This document shows positions 5,992-10,702 of a stretch of DNA of 10,702 bases, one piece after another. Source of the stretch: Cellvibrionaceae bacterium (lineage in GTDB: Bacteria > Pseudomonadota > Gammaproteobacteria > Pseudomonadales > Cellvibrionaceae); the NCBI GenBank assembly GCA_021151525.1, contig JAGKXD010000128.1, positions 1-10,702 on the forward strand. Reading direction: 5' to 3'. Below the pieces are notes generated by a model, which was given only the letters and a program-made list of their open reading frames with translations, ran no database searches and was not told where the DNA came from. The translations under genes were made by a program, and so were the position numbers. Positions within the stretch are counted from its first letter, which is position 1. Each line of letters starts with the position of its first letter.

Positions 5992-6918
5992 ATGGAAACT
6001 GATTCTCCTGAAGCGCAGCCTTTGTCTGCGCAAGAAGAGAGTGTGATTGCACTCTATCTTGATGCTATTTGGATGGAAAAAGGCCTGAGCCAAAATTCTT
6101 TGGATTCCTATCGCACAGATTTAACCTTGTTTGCGCAGTGGCTTCAGGAGCAGGGTGCCAGCTTGTTGCGTGTTGATTCGGGTATTTTGCAAAAGTATTT
6201 ATCTGAGCGACATGAAAAAAAGCTATCGAGCCGTTCCAGTGCGCGTTTTCTTTCCTGTGTGCGAGGCTTCTATCGCCATCAATTGCGCGAAGGCATCATA
6301 CAAGAAAACCCTATGGCTCTGATCGAAAGTCCAAAATTACCGCGCTCTTTACCGAAATCTTTAACTGAATCTGATGTCGAAGCTTTATTGGATGCGCCCG
6401 ATTTAGAGGATCCTGTTGGTCTGCGTGACCGAACCATGCTTGAAGTACTTTATGCGTGTGGTTTGCGTGTGACTGAATTGGTGACTTTAACCATGCCGCA
6501 AATAAATTTGCGCCAAAATGTTATTCGTGTGATGGGTAAAGGCAGCAAAGAGCGTTTAATTCCTATGGGAGAAGAGGCATCATCTTGGTTGGAAAAATAT
6601 TTTCGCGAAGCGAGACCTTTTTTGCTGAATAATTTGCCCAATGAAGTAGTATTTCCCAGTACGCGCGCTCAGTTGATGACTCGCCAGACGTTTTGGCATA
6701 GGATCAAGCATTGGGCTGCCGTTGCTGGTATCGAAAAGCCTTTATCGCCGCACACGCTTAGGCATGCGTTTGCGACCCATCTCTTGAATCACGGAGCCGA
6801 TTTGCGAGTGGTACAATTGTTACTAGGGCATAGTGATTTATCGACAACACAGATTTACACGCATATCGCACGCACACGGATGAAAGCACAACACGCTGCG
6901 CATCATCCGCGCGGTTAA
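5992..6918 (+). CDS. xerD: Site-specific tyrosine recombinase XerD
   Basis: XerD works with XerC at dif, under FtsK control, to resolve chromosome dimers at division. The 308-residue product has a SAM-like core-binding N-terminal domain (about 15-105) and a C-terminal catalytic domain. All catalytic residues are present: Arg159, Lys183, His254, Arg257, His280 and nucleophile Tyr289. XerD rather than XerC is indicated by the C-terminal segment from HTLRHAFATHLLNHGADLR to QIYTHIARTRM and by the final HHPRG, which resembles the E. coli XerD end. The ATG at 5992 is chosen over GTG at 5986 because GAGG at 5981-5984 is seven bases from the ATG but only one from the GTG. No clear promoter is visible in the short gap after the terminator. 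dsbC follows after 22 nt, probably in the same operon. Confidence 0.95.
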   Translation: METDSPEAQPLSAQEESVIALYLDAIWMEKGLSQNSLDSYRTDLTLFAQWLQEQGASLLRVDSGILQKYLSERHEKKLSSRSSARFLSCVRGFYRHQLREGIIQENPMALIESPKLPRSLPKSLTESDVEALLDAPDLEDPVGLRDRTMLEVLYACGLRVTELVTLTMPQINLRQNVIRVMGKGSKERLIPMGEEASSWLEKYFREARPFLLNNLPNEVVFPSTRAQLMTRQTFWHRIKHWAAVAGIEKPLSPHTLRHAFATHLLNHGADLRVVQLLLGHSDLSTTQIYTHIARTRMKAQHAAHHPRG

Positions 6919-6940
6919 TTTATTGTTTTTGGAGTTTATT

Positions 6941-7702
6941 ATGATAAGAAAACGCTTATCTGCATGGTTTGGCTTGTTCGCACTCTGCAGTGTGACTTCG
7001 GCTTATGCTGCAGACGCCGCTCCTGGTAGCTTAATCAAGCGCCAATCCCCCGAGGCTATCATTACTGCGAAATTAGAGCAGGCGATTCCTCAATACAAAG
7101 TAACCTCTGTTCGCCCATCGCCGATCGATGGCTTATATCTGGTGCAGGTTGGTGGTAGCGATTTATTGGTTACTGCTGATGGCAGTAAATTTATCCAAGG
7201 CGATATTTTTAACATCACTGCTAGCGGTGTTGCCAAGTGGGAAGATCCTACCTTGGTTGCAGAACGTAAAAAAATGCACGCCACTATCAACCCTCAGGAT
7301 TCTATTAACTTCAAAGCTGTGGGCAAAACTAAAGCGGTTGTTTATGTGTTTACCGATGTGGATTGTGGTTTCTGCCGCAAGCTGAATAGCCAAATGGCTG
7401 ATTACAACAAGCTTGGGATTGAGATTCGTTATTTGGCGTTCCCGCGCGCAGGTATTCCCAGTCCATCGGCTGATAAATTGGTTACCGCCTGGTGTTCAAA
7501 AGACAAGCAAAGCGTGTTGACCAAGGTGAAAGAGGGGCAGGATGTTCCTAATATCACTTGCACTAACCCCATTGCTGATCAATTTGCCTTGGGTGCTCGC
7601 TTAGGTGTTAATGCAACGCCGGCGATTTGGTTCCCTGATGGCAACATCAAGCTCGGTTATTTACCGCCTGAACAGCTCGCAAAAGAGCTTGGTATTTTGT
7701 AA
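6941..7702 (+). CDS. dsbC: Periplasmic thiol:disulfide isomerase DsbC
   Basis: DsbC reshuffles wrong disulfide bonds in periplasmic proteins and is kept reduced by DsbD, which is not in this window. The precursor is 253 residues. A Sec signal peptide (basic MIRKR, then a hydrophobic core) probably ends after Ala23 in SAYA-AD. An N-terminal dimerisation domain (about 40-95) precedes the thioredoxin-like domain. The active site is CGFC at 142-145, a variant of the E. coli CGYC. A second cysteine pair at 185 and 207 has the same 22-residue spacing as the structural disulfide of E. coli DsbC, and the cis-proline is in NATPAIWF (Pro227). GGAG at 6931-6934 lies six bases before the ATG at 6941; an in-frame TTG at 6923 would spoil the signal peptide. 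It is probably co-transcribed with xerD. Confidence 0.95.
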   Translation: MIRKRLSAWFGLFALCSVTSAYAADAAPGSLIKRQSPEAIITAKLEQAIPQYKVTSVRPSPIDGLYLVQVGGSDLLVTADGSKFIQGDIFNITASGVAKWEDPTLVAERKKMHATINPQDSINFKAVGKTKAVVYVFTDVDCGFCRKLNSQMADYNKLGIEIRYLAFPRAGIPSPSADKLVTAWCSKDKQSVLTKVKEGQDVPNITCTNPIADQFALGARLGVNATPAIWFPDGNIKLGYLPPEQLAKELGIL

Positions 7703-7733
7703 TTTCCGCTTTTTGCTAGAACTTCGCTGTTCA

Positions 7734-7760
7734 TCAGGGCTGGCGCATTGACAGCCCTGA
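7734..7760. repeat. Dyad over the hom promoter -35 region
   Basis: TCAGGGCTG at 7734-7742 and CAGCCCTGA at 7752-7760 form a perfect 9-bp inverted repeat with a 9-nt loop. Its right arm overlaps the last bases of the consensus TTGACA at 7748-7753. No T-tract follows directly, so as a dsbC terminator it is atypical; it may instead be an operator for hom or an mRNA 3'-end structure. A second CCCTGA at 7764-7769 could compete for the left arm. Confidence 0.5.
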
Positions 7761-7776
7761 ATTCCCTGAGTATGGT
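7748..7776 (+). promoter_or_regulatory. Sigma-70 promoter for hom-thrC
   Basis: A perfect -35 hexamer TTGACA at 7748-7753 is followed after exactly 17 nt by TATGGT at 7771-7776 (4 of 6 to the -10). Transcription would start near 7783, giving an untranslated leader of about 70 nt for hom. This suggests that threonine genes can be expressed apart from xerD-dsbC. Confidence 0.6.
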
Positions 7777-7789
7777 GACCACCTTTTTT

Positions 7790-7815
7790 GAAAACCAGCC
7801 AAACCGCTGGCTTTC
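7790..7815 (+). other. Hairpin in the hom leader
   Basis: CCAGC at 7795-7799 pairs with GCTGG at 7806-7810 around a CAAACC loop. After one A-C mismatch the stem extends by four pairs (7790-7793 with 7812-7815). TTTT follows only after five more bases (7821-7824), so it is at best a weak terminator or attenuator. It ends 27 nt before the hom ribosome binding site. Confidence 0.35.
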
Positions 7816-7854
7816 AGTCCTTTTAAACCTGCTTTTACACTTAGGGGAATCGAG

Positions 7855-9177
7855 TTGAGTCCAGTCAATTCTGCACGCACGGTCAACGTCGGCATCTGTG
7901 GTCTTGGAACCGTAGCTAGTGGCACTGTAAACATCCTTACTCGCAACAAGAGCCTGATTGATGCTCGCTCAGGTTGCAATGTGTCGATTGTGCAAATTGG
8001 TGCCCGTCGCGATAACCCAAAAGTAGATACCTCAGGCTATACCGTAACCCGCGACATCTTTGATGTAGTGAATAATCCCTCGGTTGATATTGTGGTTGAG
8101 CTGATTGGCGGCACTACAGTCGCTAAAGATTTGGTGCTTACTGCAATCGCTAATGGCAAACATATTGTTACAGCCAACAAAGCATTGATCGCCCATCACG
8201 GCGATGAAATCTTCGCAGCCGCTAAAGCTAAAGGTGTGACTGTTGCGTTTGAAGCTGCTGTTGCCGGCGGTATCCCGATTATTAAATCTATCCGCGAAGG
8301 TTTGGCAGCTAACAGCATTGAGTGGCTGGCTGGCATTATCAACGGCACCACCAACTTTATCCTCACCGAAATGCGCGACAAAGGTCGCACCTTTGAAGAC
8401 GTACTTAAAGAGGCACAAGAGTTGGGCTATGCCGAAGCAGATCCAACTTTCGATGTTGAAGGTATTGATGCTGCGCACAAGCTCGTGATTTTAGCTTCAT
8501 TGGCTTTCGGTATTCCGCTGGATGTGAAAAAAGTATTCACCGAAGGTATTACCAAAATTTCTACCCAAGATGTGAATTACGCTGAAGAGCTTGGCTACCG
8601 CATTAAGCATTTGGGTATCGCGCGCCGCTCTGCTGGCGGCATTGAATTACACGTAAACCCAACGCTGATTCCAGAGAAGCGTTTAATCGCCAACGTAGAC
8701 GGCGTAATGAACGCTGTATTGGTAAAGGGCGATGCAGTAGGCCCAACCCTCTATTACGGTGCTGGTGCTGGCGCAGAGCCAACGGGCTCTTCTGTTGTGG
8801 GCGATATTGTTGATGTTGCGCGCACTTTGCTGGCTGATCCAGCGCACCGGGTACCTTATCTTGGTTTCCAGGATGAGTTCGTCACCGAGCAAAAACATTT
8901 GCCGATGGATGAAATTGAAACCGCTTACTACTTGCGTATGTCTGCGTTGGATAAGCCAGGTGTATTGTCAAAAGTTGCCACTATTTTGAGTGACTCTGGT
9001 ATCAGTATCGAAGCCATGATTCAAAAAGAAGCGAAGGAAGGTGAATCAACTGTGCCACTTATTTTGCTCACCAATCGCGTACAAGAAAAGAAAATGATTG
9101 CTGCGATTAGCAAGATTGAGTCGCTCGACTCAATCTCAGCGCCGGTAATTCGTATTCGTGTAGAAAGTTTGAAGTAA
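7855..9177 (+). CDS. hom: Homoserine dehydrogenase
   Basis: This enzyme reduces aspartate semialdehyde to homoserine with NAD(P)H, the branch point to threonine, isoleucine and methionine. The product is 440 residues and monofunctional, without an aspartokinase domain. The dinucleotide-binding loop GICGLGTVASG is at residues 13-23; the last position is Ala-Ser where many homologues have Gly-Gly. Catalytic-domain residues match the yeast enzyme in exact spacing: Glu194, Asp205 and Lys209 in the segment starting GYAEADP, plus Lys109 in TANKALIA. GIINGTTNFILTEM is at 160-173. A C-terminal ACT domain (about 358-440) suggests feedback control by threonine. The start is TTG at 7855, backed by AGGGGA at 7843-7848 six bases upstream and no nearby in-frame ATG or GTG. 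thrC follows after 83 nt. Confidence 0.96.
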   Translation: MSPVNSARTVNVGICGLGTVASGTVNILTRNKSLIDARSGCNVSIVQIGARRDNPKVDTSGYTVTRDIFDVVNNPSVDIVVELIGGTTVAKDLVLTAIANGKHIVTANKALIAHHGDEIFAAAKAKGVTVAFEAAVAGGIPIIKSIREGLAANSIEWLAGIINGTTNFILTEMRDKGRTFEDVLKEAQELGYAEADPTFDVEGIDAAHKLVILASLAFGIPLDVKKVFTEGITKISTQDVNYAEELGYRIKHLGIARRSAGGIELHVNPTLIPEKRLIANVDGVMNAVLVKGDAVGPTLYYGAGAGAEPTGSSVVGDIVDVARTLLADPAHRVPYLGFQDEFVTEQKHLPMDEIETAYYLRMSALDKPGVLSKVATILSDSGISIEAMIQKEAKEGESTVPLILLTNRVQEKKMIAAISKIESLDSISAPVIRIRVESLK

Positions 9178-9201
9178 GCATTCAGTTAAAGATTAATAAA
9201 A

Positions 9202-9233
9202 CCGTTCACTCTGTGTAGTCTCAGAGTGAGCGG
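9202..9233 (+). other. Hairpin between hom and thrC
   Basis: A 12-bp stem pairs 9202-9213 with 9222-9233 (one G-U at 9205/9230) around an 8-nt loop. What follows is AATGACAATTTT rather than an immediate T-tract, so strong termination is unlikely. It could stabilise or separate the hom mRNA from that of thrC, or act as a partial terminator. It ends 12 nt before the AAAAGG that serves thrC. Confidence 0.55.
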
Positions 9234-9260
9234 AATGACAATTTTAAAAGGTTAATTAAC

Positions 9261-10658
9261 GTGAAATACATCAGTACCCGCGGCATAGCGCCAGCGCTTT
9301 CGTTTGAAGAAGTTGTTTTAACTGGCTTGGCTCCCGATGGCGGTTTGTATGTGCCAGAAACCTTGCCAACTTTTTCAAAAGAAGAAATTGCGTCATGGGC
9401 AGGTTTGTCTTATCAAGATTTGGCATTCAATGTAATGAAGCCATTTGTTGCCGGTGCAATTAGCGATGATGATTTCAAAAAAATTATTGCCGATGCTTAT
9501 GCAACCTTCCGTCACGATGCGATTGCTCCGCTCGTGCAAACGGCGCATAACGAATTTATTTTAGAATTATTCCAGGGCCCAACACTCGCATTCAAAGATT
9601 TCGCGTTGCAATTTTTAGGTCACTTGCTCGATCACTTATTGAAAAAGCGTAATCAAAAAGTAGTGGTGATGGGTGCAACCTCTGGCGATACAGGTTCTGC
9701 TGCAATCGAAGGCTGCCGTCGTTGCGACAACATCGATATTTTTATCATGCACCCGAACAATCGCGTGTCTGAAGTTCAACGCCGTCAAATGACCACAGTG
9801 CTCGCGCCAAATGTTTTCAATATCGCACTAGAAGGTAACTTCGATGATTGCCAAAACATGGTGAAAGCGAGTTTTGGTGATCAATCATTTTTGCCAGAAG
9901 GCCGTCAATTAGTTGCAGTAAACTCCATTAACTGGGCGCGCATTATGGCGCAAATCGTTTACTACTTTTATGCAGGTTTGGCGCTCGGCGCTCCGCATCG
10001 CCCAATCGCATTCGCAGTTCCAACTGGAAACTTTGGTGATATTTTTGCTGGTTATTTGGCGAAAAAAATGGGCTTGCCAATTGATCAATTAGTTATTGCT
10101 ACTAACAGCAACGATATTTTGCACCGTTGCATCAGCAGCAATGATCACAGCAAAAATCAATTGCAACACACCTTGTCGCCCAGTATGGACATTATGGTGT
10201 CGAGCAACTTCGAGCGCATGTTGTTTGATTTGTATGACCGCGATGGCAGCGCAATCCGTCAGCTGATGGAAGATTTCAAATCTGGCGCAATGGTATTAAA
10301 AGAATCTGCGCTTTCACGCGCACGCGAATTGTTCACCAGCTACGGCGTAAACGATGATGTAACTATCGACGTAATTCGCGATGTATTTGAAAACACCGAA
10401 TACCTGCTTGATCCACATACCGCAATTGGTGTTGAAGCTGCGCGCAAAACTCGCCGCCGTCATGATATTCCTATGGTGTGTTTGGCAACTGCGCATCCTG
10501 CTAAATTCCCGGAAGCTGTGCGCAAAGCTGGTCAGGCTGAAGATCCTGCATTGCCACATCACATGGCTGATTTGTTTGAGCGTGAAGAGCGTTACACGGT
10601 ATTGCCGCAAGAACTGAAAAAAGTTCAGGAATTTATTACGGCTAACGTGCGCAAATAA
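9261..10658 (+). CDS. threonine synthase thrC: Threonine synthase
   Basis: ThrC converts O-phosphohomoserine to threonine with pyridoxal phosphate, the last step of the pathway. The 465-residue length matches the longer class of threonine synthases found in E. coli relatives and fungi. The N-terminal MKYISTRG and PDGGLYVPE (25-33) are typical. The Schiff-base lysine is Lys112 in GPTLAFKDFALQFLG. GATSGDTGSAAIEG at 138-151 and PTGNFGD at 254-260 form the cofactor phosphate-binding and active-site loops. Translation starts at GTG 9261, nine bases after AAAAGG at 9246-9251. It shares an operon with hom; homoserine kinase (thrB) is not between or after them here, so that step must be encoded elsewhere. 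The remaining 44 nt to the window end hold no clear terminator or gene. Confidence 0.97.
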   Translation: MKYISTRGIAPALSFEEVVLTGLAPDGGLYVPETLPTFSKEEIASWAGLSYQDLAFNVMKPFVAGAISDDDFKKIIADAYATFRHDAIAPLVQTAHNEFILELFQGPTLAFKDFALQFLGHLLDHLLKKRNQKVVVMGATSGDTGSAAIEGCRRCDNIDIFIMHPNNRVSEVQRRQMTTVLAPNVFNIALEGNFDDCQNMVKASFGDQSFLPEGRQLVAVNSINWARIMAQIVYYFYAGLALGAPHRPIAFAVPTGNFGDIFAGYLAKKMGLPIDQLVIATNSNDILHRCISSNDHSKNQLQHTLSPSMDIMVSSNFERMLFDLYDRDGSAIRQLMEDFKSGAMVLKESALSRARELFTSYGVNDDVTIDVIRDVFENTEYLLDPHTAIGVEAARKTRRRHDIPMVCLATAHPAKFPEAVRKAGQAEDPALPHHMADLFEREERYTVLPQELKKVQEFITANVRK

Positions 10659-10702
10659 TTTACTATTTTTTGCGTATAACGAAACGCCGCATTGGTTTGC
10701 TA

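Noticed and set aside
5656..6093. 145-codon minus-strand open frame across rplS end, terminator and xerD start
   Set aside because: It runs opposite rplS and through a strong terminator hairpin and shows no recognisable protein family; it is a shadow of real genes on the other strand.
5992..6918. Tyrosine recombinase as a sign of an integrated phage or integron
   Set aside because: The sequence is XerD, a housekeeping recombinase, in its conserved position next to dsbC; no attachment sites or phage genes are seen nearby.
6923..6940. TTG 6923 as the start of dsbC
   Set aside because: GGAG at 6931-6934 points to ATG 6941, which gives a standard signal peptide starting MIRKR.
7734..7979. Minus-strand open frame over the hom promoter and hom start
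   Set aside because: It overlaps the conserved hom N-terminus, has no ribosome binding site or family resemblance, and is best explained as chance.
8032..8478. 148-codon minus-strand open frame inside hom
   Set aside because: It is antisense to the catalytic domain of a clearly real gene and has no recognisable motif.
10659..10702. Terminator or next gene after thrC
   Set aside because: Only 44 nt are available. There is a T-run but no convincing stem before it and no complete start context for a following gene.

Overview
This window looks like chromosomal core DNA of a gammaproteobacterium in the Pseudomonas/Cellvibrio neighbourhood. The evidence is the gene order rpsP-rimM-trmD-rplS followed by xerD-dsbC-hom-thrC, which I recall from Pseudomonas, plus a 634-residue FabY-type ketoacyl-ACP synthase of the kind known from Pseudomonas. 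Base composition is moderate and codon use looks uniform, so an organism like Cellvibrio is more likely than a high-GC Pseudomonas; that placement is inference. I see no mobile element, tRNA, rRNA, CRISPR array or clear sign of recent gene transfer.

Left part (1-1718): a small heat-shock protein gene of the IbpA type lies behind a sigma-32-like promoter and a leader of about 94 nt that folds like a ROSE RNA thermometer. A strong hairpin terminator separates it from a convergent minus-strand gene for an AraC-family regulator with a DJ-1/PfpI-like N-terminal domain (GlxA type).

Middle (1719-3751): the regulator is divergent from fabY, which probably encodes the enzyme that starts fatty-acid synthesis from acetyl-CoA and malonyl-ACP. 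The 128-bp gap holds a sigma-70-like promoter and an inverted repeat over its -10 and start region. The usual neighbour on this side of rpsP, ffh, is absent.

Ribosome/tRNA operon (3780-5960): rpsP, rimM, trmD and rplS are closely spaced. They follow a promoter with a GC-rich discriminator and a leader with two small hairpins, and end in a strong terminator with a GUAA tetraloop. Initiation signals are good for the two ribosomal proteins and weaker for the two low-abundance enzymes.

Right part (5992-10658): xerD (chromosome dimer resolution) and dsbC (periplasmic disulfide isomerase) are adjacent. A 152-bp gap follows with a consensus -35 promoter, a dyad and a hairpin. Then come hom and thrC, two steps of threonine synthesis, with TTG and GTG starts and an intercistronic hairpin between them. 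thrB is not present.

This is mainly an ordinary housekeeping region and I do not see an undescribed multi-gene system. The most interesting signals are regulatory: the ROSE-like thermometer, the fabY/regulator control region, the rpsP leader and the hom upstream region.
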